A stretch of 32,815 nucleotides of DNA from DATJUF01 sp035524095 (GTDB lineage Bacteria; Desulfobacterota; Binatia; Binatales; Binataceae), in NCBI GenBank assembly GCA_035524095.1, contig DATKPK010000099.1, positions 1 to 32,815 on the forward strand, in the 5' to 3' direction. Under the pieces are notes generated by a model. That model was not told where the DNA came from. It did not search any database and saw only the letters and a program-made list of their open reading frames with translations. The position numbers and the translations under genes were made by a program. How positions within the stretch are numbered: the stretch's first letter is position 1; each line of letters opens with the position of its first letter. Below are positions 9,682-19,150 of the stretch, piece after piece.

Positions 9682-10851
9682 ATGGCAGATGGACCGCTGT
9701 CCGGCTTTCGTATCCTTGACCTGACGCAGGTGGTGTCGGGACCGTTTTGCACGATGCTGCTGGGTGACCTCGGCGCCGACGTGATCAAGATCGAACCGCC
9801 GGAAGGCGACGCGACGCGGATTTTCGGCCGGCCGTTCAAGAATGGAATCACCGGGACATTCCTGAACTTCAATCGGAATAAGCGTAGCGTCGCGATCGAT
9901 CTGAAACTGGAGCATGGGCGCGATTTGGTTAGGATGCTGGCGGTCAAGGCCGACGCGCTGGTGGAGAACAATCGGCCTGGCGTCGCCGATCGGCTGGGTA
10001 TTGGTTATGCGGATATCCGCCGCAGCAATCCGAAGATCGTCTACTGCTCGCTGTGTGGCTTTGGGCCGAAAGGCGATTACGCTAACGCGCCCGCCTATGA
10101 CCCGGTAATCCAGGGATTCGCGGGGGTGGCGGCACTGCAAGGCGGCGGCGAAAAGCCAACCTCGGTCAAAATGGCGATGGCGGACAAGGTCGCCGGGATG
10201 ACGGCGGCGTTGAGTGTGGTCAGTGCGCTTCATGCGACGCGCACGCGCGGGGTTGGACAATATATCCGCGTGCCGATGACCGAAGCGATGATGGCTTTCA
10301 CGGCGAACGATTCGACCTACCTAGGCTATACCTTCCAGCCCGACGAGGATTTCAAAGATAAGGTGCCGAAGAATGGCAGCCTCGATCCGTTCCGCACCCG
10401 CGATGGATGGGTGACGATCGCGCCATTCAATGACGGCCAGTGGGAGCGGTTGTGCGCCGGCGTGGGCCATCCGGAGTGGTGGGAGAACGAGGATCGGCGG
10501 GAGCGGATGCGCGCGGTGTTGCGCGGAATCGCCAAGCTTTTCCCGGAGCAGGATAGCGCTCATTGGCTGAAGGTGCTGACTGGAGCCGACGTGCCGAGCG
10601 GCCCCGTCCATAGTTACGACACGCTGTTTACCGAACCCGAAGTAGTGGCCAACGAGAACTTCACGATTTATGAGCATCCGCAGGGCGGGACAGTGCGAAC
10701 GGTCAATCCGGGAATGCGATTTTCGGAGACGCCGGCCCGGATGTGGAGGATGCCGCCGCGGCTGGGGGAACATACGGAGGAGATCTTGCGCGAGGTAGGG
10801 ATGTCCCGCGAGCGGCTGGAGGAGTTACGCCAAGAGAAAGTTATCATCTGA
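9682..10851 (+). CDS. Class III CoA-transferase (CaiB/BaiF family)
   Basis: Moves CoA between carboxylic acids through an aspartyl-CoA thioester; cytosolic. The 389-residue product has the N-terminal signature ILDLTQVVSGPFCTMLLGDLGADVIKIE (about residues 11-38), then NRNKRSVAIDL. Asp168 in MADKVAGM aligns by position with the catalytic Asp169 of formyl-CoA transferase. The C-terminal part DVPSGPVHSYDTLF is also typical. AGGGG lies about 12 nt before the ATG. A paralogue is encoded at 14791-15951, with the same wording in most motifs. Substrate cannot be deduced; a racemase activity is possible in this superfamily. Confidence 0.92.
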   Translation: MADGPLSGFRILDLTQVVSGPFCTMLLGDLGADVIKIEPPEGDATRIFGRPFKNGITGTFLNFNRNKRSVAIDLKLEHGRDLVRMLAVKADALVENNRPGVADRLGIGYADIRRSNPKIVYCSLCGFGPKGDYANAPAYDPVIQGFAGVAALQGGGEKPTSVKMAMADKVAGMTAALSVVSALHATRTRGVGQYIRVPMTEAMMAFTANDSTYLGYTFQPDEDFKDKVPKNGSLDPFRTRDGWVTIAPFNDGQWERLCAGVGHPEWWENEDRRERMRAVLRGIAKLFPEQDSAHWLKVLTGADVPSGPVHSYDTLFTEPEVVANENFTIYEHPQGGTVRTVNPGMRFSETPARMWRMPPRLGEHTEEILREVGMSRERLEELRQEKVII

Positions 10852-11228
10852 CAGACTCCCGCACTCAAGTAATACCTTGAGTGTGTGCATATGCCTTTCG
10901 GATCAACAATCGGCGTCGGGATTTTCCTAACTCCACCAACAAACCGATTAAGCCCCGATAGGGCTGCGACTGATCCGTTCGAGATCGGCCGGCATTTCGC
11001 TGCAACAGGGTGACTGGTTTTTTTGCGTCGGTTAACATCGGCGCAAAGTGGCCAGAATCACCTTTCTTTACCGCGCGGTCGCGCGATATTCGCAGCCGCG
11101 CAACGGTCTACAGAATCCGCCGACTTGTTCCCGGCGGCGCAATTCACACTTTCGTGCCCAAACGCATAAGTCCCATCACACCGAGCCACGGTGGGCGTCA
11201 GCATTGGGCAGGAAATCGGAGTACCGCA
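10852..11228 (+). other. Intergenic region with a hairpin after the CoA-transferase gene
   Basis: This 377-nt stretch has an open frame continuous with the downstream PEP-carboxylase-like gene from 11010, but it has no family-like content and is probably 5' leader. An 8-bp hairpin (CACTCAAG 10862-10869, CTTGAGTG 10876-10883) lies 11 nt after the CoA-transferase stop. It has no T-run, so it is at best a weak terminator. No RNA gene is recognised. Confidence 0.4.
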
Positions 11229-14126
11229 ATGGCTAGTTTCGGAACGCAATCGGTGGCGAATGGCGTTGATCTGCCCGACATGGTCGATACGGTGATGATC
11301 GGCTCGATCATGAATCGAGTACGGGCGCAGGCGGCTGCCGACCCGTTCAGTAATCCGATTTTACTATTCGCATTGGAATTGACGTTGCGGATCGATCGCG
11401 GCGAGATAACGCTCGATTCGCTCGAAGATCTGGTTCAACGACTGACGGTCGAGGCTTTTGCCGATCGCGCTGAGCGGATGGGCGTCTATCTTGGCGAGAG
11501 CCGCATTCCGGTGAACGAGCAGGCGATTACGGCGCTAATCGAAAACAAGGCGCTGGCTGGAAGGTTCGCGGAATTTCGGGAAACGCTTGGACGGATTCTT
11601 TTCGGCGTAGTCTTTACAGCCCATCCGACGTTTTCGATTGCGCAAAAATTAGCGCACAGCCTCGTGGAATTAGCGACGGGAGCGACCGCCGAAGGCGCAC
11701 CATTCGATCAAGTTGGACGCGAGGAACGGCTGACGCTGGCGTTGAACAGTGCCCATCGCCCACCCGACGACCTGTCGCTCGAGGTCGAGCATGCATGGGT
11801 GACCGAGGCACTGAATCATGCGCATGACGCGCTTGAAGGGATCCATCGGATGGCGTTGCGGATAGCCCGCGAGCATTGGCCGGATGAATGGACCAAGTTG
11901 GAGCCCCGGCTGGTGACGCTGGCATCGTGGGTGGGCTACGACCAGGACGGGCGTACTGATGTGACGTGGACGCGCACGATCGCGGCACGGCTCGACGATA
12001 AACTTGGGATGATCGAGCGCCATCGGCGGCGGATTGACGAGCTGATCGGTGCAGCGAGCGGAGATCTCCTGCAAGCCCTGGCGCCGCTCGGTGTGATGCT
12101 GAATGCGGCCAGCGCAACGGTCGCGTCGCAGTTGAAATTGGTCAGAGAAGCTGAACGGGAGCCGTCGAAGACGGCGGCCTTCGCTCGTGCGATGACCGCG
12201 AACCGGGAACACGCATTGGTCGAGACTGCGCCGATCGTGGCGTTGATCGATGCGGCACTTCGAGCGGCCCAATCAGATCAGGCGCGCGAGGACCTGTTGG
12301 TGGTTCGTGCGAGCCTCAAGACGCATGGCCTGGGCCTCGCGCATATCCACGTGCGGCTCAATTCCTCGCAATTGCACAACGCGGCGCGGCGGCTAGTGGG
12401 ATTGGAAACCGAGCCGAACGACCCGGCTAATCGGCGCTCGTACTTCAACACGATCAATGACCTGCTGGGCCGCGTACAGCCACTCGCGATTAGCTTCGCT
12501 TCGCTGATGGAGGAAACAGCATCGGCCAAGCGGCTGATGATGACAGTGGCGCAAATCGTCAAGTTTATCGATGCCGAAACACCAATACGGTTTCTAATCG
12601 CGGAGACTGAGACTGGCTTCACTCTGCTCGCGGCGCTCTACTATGCGCGCCTTTTCGGGGTCGCGGATCAAATCGAGATTTCGCCTTTGTTCGAGACCGA
12701 AGAGGCTTTCGAGCGAGGTGAGCGAGTGATCGAGGAGGCACTGAAAAGCCCGCACTATCGATCATACTTGGAGAAGCAGGGGCGTTTGGCGGTCCAGTTC
12801 GGCTTTTCGGATTCCGGACGGTTCATTGGGCAGATGGCGGCGACGTTCAGAATCGAACGGCTGCGCTTGCGGCTCGCGCAGTTGCTCGAACGGCAGGGAC
12901 TCGGACACCTTGAAGTGATTTTGTTCAACACGCATGGCGAGTCGATAGGACGCGGAGGCCATCCGCAGACCCTGGCTGATCGATTGCGTTATGCGGCGCC
13001 GCCGATGAGCCGGGCGGAATTTGAACGGCGCGGGTTGCGGGTCAAGGAAGAAGTGAGTTTTCAGGGCGGTGACGGCTATATGCCGTTCATGACGCCGGCG
13101 GCGGCAACCGCGACGATGCGGCAGATTCTTGCCTTCGCGCTCGACGTGAGTGACGAGACCCGCAACGATGCGATCTATGCGGCTCCGGACTATGCGGCCG
13201 AGTTTTTTGCCACCGTTCAACAGGAATTCAGTAACCTCGTCGACGATCCTGACTACGCTGCATTGTTAAGCCTGTTCGGAACGAATTTGCTCTATCGGAC
13301 CGGCTCGCGGCCGGTGGCACGCGAGGCGGAAGGATGGGGCCGGCCCGCGAAGATTGAGCATCCGGCACAACTAAGGGCAATTCCCAACAACGCGATTCTG
13401 CAGCAACTCGGCTTTATGGCGAATACGCTGCATGGGATCGGCAGGGCGGTCGCGAAAGATCCGGAGATGTTTCAGGCGATGCGAGCGCGATCACCGCGCT
13501 TTCGGCGGGCGCTGCAAATGGTTGCGGCGGCAGTGGACCGCACGGAACTCGATGTGTTGCGGGCTTACGTCAATACATTGAATCCGGCGATGTGGCTCAA
13601 CGGAGCAGGCCGCACGCGGCGTCCGGCGCGAGCGAAAGCATTGCGCGAGCTTGCGCAGCTGACCGGGCGGCTGGATCGGCACGATCGCCTAGCCAGGCTG
13701 GTGCGCCGGCTGCAGGCGGACCAACTTTGGTTGCTGGAAGTGATGGAGCCCGTCGAGTCGGCCCAACGGCGGCGATTGATTTTGCTGCATGGGATTCGCG
13801 TTGCGGTGATTCAGCGAATCTGCCTGCTGGCGACCGAGATTCCGAATTTCAGCCCTCAGCTGGGAGTGACGCGCGACGACATTATCGCGCGGATTCTGGA
13901 ATTGGATGTGCCGAGTGCAGTTGAGCGGCTGCGCCGAATTTTTCCCCATGAGGATGGGTCGCCTGATCTACGCGACGATTTTGGTGAGAAGTCAGAGTAT
14001 CGGCCAGAGACATCGCTGTCATACGCGGTCGAGCATGAGGCGCTGTTTGGCCCAATGCTCAGATTGTTCGATTTGGCGCGCAGAATCGGGACGGCGATAA
14101 CTTATGAGATCGGCGCAATCGGATAA
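11229..14126 (+). CDS. Divergent phosphoenolpyruvate carboxylase-like protein
   Basis: The 965-residue product (ATG at 11229, GGAG about 10 nt upstream) aligns by motif order with PEP carboxylase, which makes oxaloacetate from PEP and bicarbonate. His132 in FTAHPT and His569 in THGESIGRGG match the two catalytic histidines of the E. coli enzyme (138 and 579). PLFETEEAF and FSDSGRF match the metal-binding Glu and Asp segments, and GSRPVAR with LRAIPN is also present. Several normally invariant parts differ. TAHPTE is TAHPTF, and HGRGGSIGRGG is shortened to HGESIGRGG with loss of the first Arg. The Lys of SDSAKD is Arg, the QGxxIRxKY segment is replaced by SFQGGDGYMP, and the C-terminus is AIG instead of NTG. 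It is certainly in the superfamily, but catalytic activity is uncertain. It is monocistronic, convergent with tag. Confidence 0.8.
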   Translation: MASFGTQSVANGVDLPDMVDTVMIGSIMNRVRAQAAADPFSNPILLFALELTLRIDRGEITLDSLEDLVQRLTVEAFADRAERMGVYLGESRIPVNEQAITALIENKALAGRFAEFRETLGRILFGVVFTAHPTFSIAQKLAHSLVELATGATAEGAPFDQVGREERLTLALNSAHRPPDDLSLEVEHAWVTEALNHAHDALEGIHRMALRIAREHWPDEWTKLEPRLVTLASWVGYDQDGRTDVTWTRTIAARLDDKLGMIERHRRRIDELIGAASGDLLQALAPLGVMLNAASATVASQLKLVREAEREPSKTAAFARAMTANREHALVETAPIVALIDAALRAAQSDQAREDLLVVRASLKTHGLGLAHIHVRLNSSQLHNAARRLVGLETEPNDPANRRSYFNTINDLLGRVQPLAISFASLMEETASAKRLMMTVAQIVKFIDAETPIRFLIAETETGFTLLAALYYARLFGVADQIEISPLFETEEAFERGERVIEEALKSPHYRSYLEKQGRLAVQFGFSDSGRFIGQMAATFRIERLRLRLAQLLERQGLGHLEVILFNTHGESIGRGGHPQTLADRLRYAAPPMSRAEFERRGLRVKEEVSFQGGDGYMPFMTPAAATATMRQILAFALDVSDETRNDAIYAAPDYAAEFFATVQQEFSNLVDDPDYAALLSLFGTNLLYRTGSRPVAREAEGWGRPAKIEHPAQLRAIPNNAILQQLGFMANTLHGIGRAVAKDPEMFQAMRARSPRFRRALQMVAAAVDRTELDVLRAYVNTLNPAMWLNGAGRTRRPARAKALRELAQLTGRLDRHDRLARLVRRLQADQLWLLEVMEPVESAQRRRLILLHGIRVAVIQRICLLATEIPNFSPQLGVTRDDIIARILELDVPSAVERLRRIFPHEDGSPDLRDDFGEKSEYRPETSLSYAVEHEALFGPMLRLFDLARRIGTAITYEIGAIG

Positions 14127-14138
14127 AGCCAGCGTCCG

Positions 14139-14675
14139 TCACTTAACGCACATCCATGGCGGTTTGAGGCGGGCGATTTTCTTATAGGCGGGACAGTCCT
14201 CATCGTGGGAGCCGGGTAGGTAGCCAATACTCAGTAGAAATTCGCCAGTAATCTCACCGCCGGTGAAGACGAAAGTCTTCTTAAACAGCTTAACCCAATC
14301 GGCTTTGTCCCGCGGATGATGCGCCTCGAGCCATCCTGCGAACGAGCCATTACTCGCGCGAAGCTGCTGAATGCGCGCGGCGTTTGTGATTGCGGCATCG
14401 ACCTTCAACCGGTTGCGAATGATACCTGGATCGCCGAGCAGGCGCTGACGATCTTGGTCGCCGTAGGCAGCGACGCGGTCGACCGCGAAATTGCTGAAGG
14501 CGGCACGGAAACTGGCGCGCTTGCGAAGGATCGTCAGCCATGAGAGTCCGGCCTGATTGATTTCCAATACCAGCCGTTCGAATAACGCCGACTCGTCAGT
14601 TGTCGGGAAGCCATATTCGTTGTCGTGATAGCGCTGATGGTCCGGATGGCCCGGCGCAACCGTGCAATAACTCAT
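14139..14675 (-). CDS. tag: DNA-3-methyladenine glycosylase I
   Basis: Base-excision repair enzyme that removes 3-methyladenine from DNA. The 178-residue product carries the family features: the zinc site is Cys4, His17 (YHDNEYG), His157 and Cys161 (GSHDEDCP), matching the spacing of E. coli Tag. Glu38 in the LE before INQAGLSWLTILRKR matches the catalytic-pocket glutamate. GIIRNRLKVDAAITNA follows as in the family. It lies on the minus strand, convergent with the PEP-carboxylase-like gene (12-nt gap) and divergent from the second CoA-transferase. No regulatory element is seen. Confidence 0.93.
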   Translation of the reverse strand: MSYCTVAPGHPDHQRYHDNEYGFPTTDESALFERLVLEINQAGLSWLTILRKRASFRAAFSNFAVDRVAAYGDQDRQRLLGDPGIIRNRLKVDAAITNAARIQQLRASNGSFAGWLEAHHPRDKADWVKLFKKTFVFTGGEITGEFLLSIGYLPGSHDEDCPAYKKIARLKPPWMCVK

Positions 14676-14790
14676 GCAGCTCTGCGGTAGCGCTTAAGCA
14701 GGAATTCGTCAACGGCCAAGCAGTTAATCAGGCCTGTCGCTTGGGCGTCGTCGGGTGTGAGTGCTAAGAGGAAGCGCGGGAGGCACGCAC

Positions 14791-15951
14791 ATGGGACCAT
14801 TAAAAGGCGTTCGCATTCTTGATCTGAGCATGGTGGTGTCGGGGCCATATTGCACGATGATGCTCGGCGACATGGGGGCGGACGTAATCAAAATAGAGCC
14901 GCCGGAAGGCGATATCACGCGCGGGATCGGTGGCGGTGATCGCCGTAACGGGATCTCGGTTGGCGTGCTCAACTGGAATCGCAACAAACGCGGGATGGTG
15001 CTCGACTTGAAGCGTGAGGGCGCAGCGGAAGTGTTCCTGCGGATGGCTGAACAGGCCGACGCGGTGATCCAGAATGTGCGGCCTGGCGTAGTTGATCGGC
15101 TGGGTGTGGGCTATGAGGCGGTCGCGGCGCGCAATCCCAAGATCGTCTATTGCTCGATCGCGGGCTATGGGTTCAGTGGACCGGCTGCCGCCAAACCCGC
15201 GTACGATCCGATAATCCAGGGCTGGGCGGGTGTGATGTCAGCGCAGAAGACGCAGGGACGGCCGCGTGTGGTCAAGAATATTTTGGCCGACAAGGTTACC
15301 TCGATGACAGCGGCGCTAGCGATGGTCGCGGCGCTGTACGAGGCGCGGGTGAGCGGCCAGGGGCAGCATCTAAGGCTCGCTATGATCGACGCTGCGGCTT
15401 ACTTCCTGATGGGTGACATGGCGAGCAAACATACTTTCTTGCCGCACGAGCGCGGAATCCACCCGCCGGTCGCGACACCTGAGCCATACGCGACCGCGGA
15501 CGGCTATATAACTATTGCCCCTTTGACCGATCGCCATTGGACGTCGTTGCTGAAAGCGGTGGGCCATCCGGAATGGTTCGAGGGCAGCGAGCCACGGGCT
15601 GAACGGGTACGGCGTTCGGCGAAGAATCTAATCGCGCTGTTCCCGACGCAACCGTCGGCCCATTGGCTCGAGCGTATCGAGGCAGCGGATGTACCATGCG
15701 GACGCGTCAACGACTTCGATACGGTGTGGGAAGACGATCAATTTGCCGCCAATGAAACTTTTTTCGAATACGATCATCCGAAGGCCGGGCGCGCTCGCGG
15801 AGTACGGTCGCCCGTGCGGTTTTCGCGCACCAATCCTGAATTATGGCGGCATGCGCCGGAGCTCGGGCAGAACACCAACGAGATCCTTGGCGACTTCGGG
15901 TTTAAGCCGTCAGAAATCGCTGCGTTGCGTGAGCGGCAGTTGGTGGCTTAG
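14791..15951 (+). CDS. Class III CoA-transferase (CaiB/BaiF family), second copy
   Basis: 386-residue paralogue of the product of 9682-10851. Shared features include ILDLSMVVSGPYCTMMLGDM near the N-terminus, DVIKIEPPEGD, NRNKRGMVLDL, RPGVVDRLGVGY and NPKIVYCSIAGYG. The likely catalytic aspartate is Asp167 in ILADKVTSM. The ATG at 14791 has GGGAGG about 10 nt upstream; a GTG at 14761 would add ten residues and is less likely. The two paralogues are separated by a PEP-carboxylase-like gene and tag, so this is not a simple tandem array. Substrate is unknown. Confidence 0.92.
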   Translation: MGPLKGVRILDLSMVVSGPYCTMMLGDMGADVIKIEPPEGDITRGIGGGDRRNGISVGVLNWNRNKRGMVLDLKREGAAEVFLRMAEQADAVIQNVRPGVVDRLGVGYEAVAARNPKIVYCSIAGYGFSGPAAAKPAYDPIIQGWAGVMSAQKTQGRPRVVKNILADKVTSMTAALAMVAALYEARVSGQGQHLRLAMIDAAAYFLMGDMASKHTFLPHERGIHPPVATPEPYATADGYITIAPLTDRHWTSLLKAVGHPEWFEGSEPRAERVRRSAKNLIALFPTQPSAHWLERIEAADVPCGRVNDFDTVWEDDQFAANETFFEYDHPKAGRARGVRSPVRFSRTNPELWRHAPELGQNTNEILGDFGFKPSEIAALRERQLVA

Positions 15952-16248
15952 GTCCATGGCCGCCGCTGGCGTTTGAGACAGCCGTTATCAAAATTTCCGA
16001 ATTGTCTCGATCCCGCAAAAGGGGTGCGGTGTGACGCTTTGGGTCGGGTGCTATCGATTATTTACCGCAAATCGGGACGCTAACACTGGACAATAGAGGC
16101 CAAATCGACCACGCCGAAACGGAACGCCGGTTGCATTCGTCTGGTCCTCGATTGGCAGGCAGTACCGCCAGTTAAACCGCAGTCGAAAAGCTTCGGCTCG
16201 CGAAATGCGGTTAACCCGGATTCCACGAGACTGCCCGTCCTGATAGCA

Positions 16249-17787
16249 ATGATCGACCGCAAGCGGAGGTATGAGGGCTTGATTGGATCGGTATGGCGTC
16301 GGCTGGCGGCCTTACGGCTCGAAATAATCATTCTGCTGATCGTGGGATTGGCGGCGCTGGCCAAGGATATCAACGAAGCTCCGCTGGTAGATTGGGACGA
16401 GGCGACTTACGCCGAAGTAGTGCATGAGGCGGTCGCAAGCCATTCTTACCTGGACTTCACCTGGAACGGACAACCCTATCTCAAGAAGCCACCCCTACTG
16501 TTCTGGTCGGTGATAGCGTCGACTAAGGCGTTTGGCGAACACGAATGGAGTGTGCGGCTGCCGTCGGTATTGTTCGGCGTCGGTACGATACTACTGATTT
16601 ATATCGCCGCCGCGGCGGTGGCTGGACGTGTCGCTGGCCTGTGCGCCGGACTGATGCCGCTCGGGTTCTACTTCTTTATCGCACGCGGGGGCCGCGAGTG
16701 TGCGACTGACGCGCCGCTGGTCTTTTTCAGCATGCTAGCAATCTACGCATTGTCGCGGGCGCGCAGCGATCGTCGATGGATCGCGCTGACCGGCGCAGCA
16801 TGCGGATTAGCGATCCTGAGTAAGGGGCTTGCCGGTCTGATACCGCTGGCAACAGCGGTAATTTCATTGCTGTGGCTGCCCGCGTTCGCTGAGGCAGGAA
16901 TCAGCGCCGTGATCATGCTGCTCGGCGTCACAACGATAGTCGCTGCGCCCTGGTTCCTTCACCAGGTGCTGACCAATATGACACTGTTTTGGTCGACCTT
17001 CATCGAACAGGAGACGCTGGCGAGAATCGCCAATCACCTGGAGGATCAACCCCAGACGCCCGGCTATACATTCTGGACCTTCGGCGGCGAAATCGCCCAT
17101 CTATGGCCGATCCTGCTACCGCTCGCGGGCTTGGCGATAGCGAGCTTGCGCCGCGACATCGTCAGGTTGATCCGTGACCTTCCGCCGGCGATCGTAATAT
17201 GGTCGCTATGGTTCGTCTTAGCCCTTGGAGCGGCGTGCGCGGTTCAGACGAAGCTCGGATGGTATATTCTACCGTCACTAATTCCAGTCGCTCTGCTCGG
17301 TGGTGCAATCCTTGGAGCAGCGATTACGCGGGATGGTGCAGCACGGCGCTACTGTATGCCGCTGGGCGCCGCGGCGCTTGCTTTGATTCTGATTCAGGCG
17401 CCAGGTCAATCGCAGCTGATTGAGCAGGGTTTCAGTAACCAGAGGGATTCAAGCCGTCCCAGTTATATCTTGGGGGTCGAGGCGCGCGAGCGGGCTGCCT
17501 ACTCCGGCGGCAACGCACTCTACTTTGGCGGCATACCGTTACCGACGCTCGTCTATTACAGCGGGATGCCCTGCTATTTTCAGACACCAGCGCCGCTTGA
17601 GCTGGAGACGACCGACCTTGACGGGAATGCGATCAACGTCGGATATCACGACCTGGTGATGCGCGACCCGGACGGATCCACGATTACAATCGGGAATTTC
17701 GACGAGGTCTGGAATACCGACGGGCCGGCAATGGAACGCTCCCCGTCATCGGATTCGCCTACAGTGCCAGCGACTGCAGTGCCCTGA
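16249..17787 (+). CDS. Membrane glycosyltransferase, ArnT/PMT-like (GT39/GT83 group)
   Basis: Integral inner-membrane glycosyltransferase of 512 residues, of the type that uses a polyprenyl-phosphate sugar donor on the periplasmic side. The first membrane helix is at about residues 24-40. It is followed by the large periplasmic loop 1 motif DWDEATYAE (Asp48-Asp50-Glu51), the usual catalytic acidic pair region, and then the YLKKPPLLFW motif. About ten more hydrophobic helices extend to residue 390, then a soluble tail of about 120 residues. These are features of the family that includes ArnT. The acceptor (lipid A, protein or other glycan) cannot be read, and no arn or lipid A genes flank it. 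The long C-terminal tail ends in a Ser/Pro/Thr-rich stretch. Confidence 0.85.
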   Translation: MIDRKRRYEGLIGSVWRRLAALRLEIIILLIVGLAALAKDINEAPLVDWDEATYAEVVHEAVASHSYLDFTWNGQPYLKKPPLLFWSVIASTKAFGEHEWSVRLPSVLFGVGTILLIYIAAAAVAGRVAGLCAGLMPLGFYFFIARGGRECATDAPLVFFSMLAIYALSRARSDRRWIALTGAACGLAILSKGLAGLIPLATAVISLLWLPAFAEAGISAVIMLLGVTTIVAAPWFLHQVLTNMTLFWSTFIEQETLARIANHLEDQPQTPGYTFWTFGGEIAHLWPILLPLAGLAIASLRRDIVRLIRDLPPAIVIWSLWFVLALGAACAVQTKLGWYILPSLIPVALLGGAILGAAITRDGAARRYCMPLGAAALALILIQAPGQSQLIEQGFSNQRDSSRPSYILGVEARERAAYSGGNALYFGGIPLPTLVYYSGMPCYFQTPAPLELETTDLDGNAINVGYHDLVMRDPDGSTITIGNFDEVWNTDGPAMERSPSSDSPTVPATAVP

Positions 17788-18071
17788 GAAGCGGCGGCAA
17801 AAGACCACGGCAATGGTGTGGGATCGTCGTCGGGATCGCACTTACACCGAACAGCGCAAGTCTCATATCTCCCGGTCTCAGCAAAGACGACGAACTGTTC
17901 TGAACGTTGGCGAAGAAAGGAAATCTCCGCCACGAGCCGCGCTGAAGCGAAGCGAGGCGCGCCATCGCTGGGATGTGATCAGCTGACGTTCTACCGCGAG
18001 TTCCATGATGATCAGGGTTGCCGTACGATTTCTATGGTCGGCAATTCTCTCTGCGAATGGCGGTATCCCGT

Positions 18072-19076
18072 ATGAAAATTGTTCGTGTAACCCGGGCTGG
18101 CGGAAATTTCGCACTTAGCGAGGAACCCTTGCGCGAACCACCTGCCGGTTCGGTCAGAATAAGAATCGAAGCCTGCGGTGTCTGTCATAGTGACATGTTC
18201 ACAAAGGAGGGCGCTTTTCCGGGCATAGTCTTTCCACGCGCGCCCGGGCATGAGATAGCCGGCGTAGTTGACGCGGTAGATGCAGAGGCCGGTCCGTGGA
18301 AAGTTGGCGATCGCGTTGGCGTAGGCTGGCATGGCGGACATTGCCGCGTGTGCGATCCATGTCGCCGGGGCGATTTTATCAGTTGCGTGAAACTGCAAAT
18401 TCCCGGAATCAGCTACGATGGCGGCTACGCGGAGTTCATGATTGCTCCAGCCGAGGCGTTGGCGCGAATACCAAGTGAACTGGCGCCTGAAGACGCAGGC
18501 CCGCTGATGTGCGCCGGTGTTACTACTTTCAATGCATTGCGCAACAGCGGAGCGCGTCCGGGCGATCTGGTGGCCATCCAAGGCATCGGCGGACTCGGCC
18601 ATCTAGGAGTCCAGTTCGCCAGTAAATCTGGGTTCGAGACCGTAGCGATTGGGCGCGGGAGCGACAAGAAGAATCTGGCGCTGCAGTTGGGTGCACGAGC
18701 GTATATAGATAACGCGGTGCAGGATGTTGCTAAGGAACTGGCCGGTATCGGGGGTGCACGAGTGATTCTGGCAACGGCGCCGGATTCCAAGGGGATTCCG
18801 TCTTTGGTTGACGGACTGGGAGTCGGCGGCAAACTGGTAATCGTCGGTGTGAGTGCGGAACCGTTTTCCGTCTCGTCGCTTCAGCTAATCGGTGCGCACA
18901 AGTCGATCATGGGCTGGCCCTCAGGCACATCAAAGGATTCTGAAGATGCGCTCAGATTTGCCGGGGCGAACGGCGTCCGTCCCATGATCGAAGTCTTTCC
19001 GTTAGAACGCGCGGCGGACGCTTATGCGCATATGATGTCAGGTAAAGTGCGGTTCCGATCAGTGATCAAAATATAA
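18072..19076 (+). CDS. Zinc-dependent alcohol dehydrogenase (MDR family)
   Basis: Cytosolic NAD(P)-dependent alcohol/aldehyde oxidoreductase of 334 residues. The N-terminal GroES-like domain contains the catalytic zinc site (CGVCHSD with Cys38; GHE with His60-Glu61). The structural zinc site has four cysteines in C-x2-C-x2-C-x7-C spacing (Cys 91, 94, 97, 105). The Rossmann fold has GIGGLGHLG in the dinucleotide-binding loop. The start at 18072 gives the usual MKIVRVTRAGG N-terminus; in-frame starts at 18018 (TTG) and 18057 (ATG) are less likely. No clear ribosome-binding site precedes it. A strong hairpin follows the stop. Substrate is unknown. Confidence 0.92.
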   Translation: MKIVRVTRAGGNFALSEEPLREPPAGSVRIRIEACGVCHSDMFTKEGAFPGIVFPRAPGHEIAGVVDAVDAEAGPWKVGDRVGVGWHGGHCRVCDPCRRGDFISCVKLQIPGISYDGGYAEFMIAPAEALARIPSELAPEDAGPLMCAGVTTFNALRNSGARPGDLVAIQGIGGLGHLGVQFASKSGFETVAIGRGSDKKNLALQLGARAYIDNAVQDVAKELAGIGGARVILATAPDSKGIPSLVDGLGVGGKLVIVGVSAEPFSVSSLQLIGAHKSIMGWPSGTSKDSEDALRFAGANGVRPMIEVFPLERAADAYAHMMSGKVRFRSVIKI

Positions 19077-19092
19077 GGTACCACGTCGAAGT

Positions 19093-19135
19093 GGCACGGG
19101 TGTTTGCGCTAGCGCTGATCAACGGCACCCGTGCC
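19093..19135. terminator. Bidirectional terminator between convergent genes
   Basis: GGCACGGGTG at 19093-19102 pairs perfectly with CACCCGTGCC at 19126-19135. The loop contains a second palindrome, GCGCTAGCGC, at 19107-19116. The hairpin lies between the stops of the plus-strand alcohol dehydrogenase and the minus-strand enoyl-CoA hydratase. A run of five T follows about 8 nt after the stem on the plus strand, so termination of the dehydrogenase transcript is the best reading. Confidence 0.6.
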
Positions 19136-19150
19136 CGCCGCGCTTTTTGG

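Noticed and set aside
14757..14768. GAGTGCTAA, one half of a CIRCE operator, before the second CoA-transferase gene
   Set aside because: The other half TTAGCACTC at the required 9-nt spacing is absent and the gene is not a chaperone, so this is a chance match.
18018..18071. N-terminal extension of the alcohol dehydrogenase from a TTG start
   Set aside because: The extra 18 residues do not resemble the family, whose members start at the MKIVRV-type sequence.
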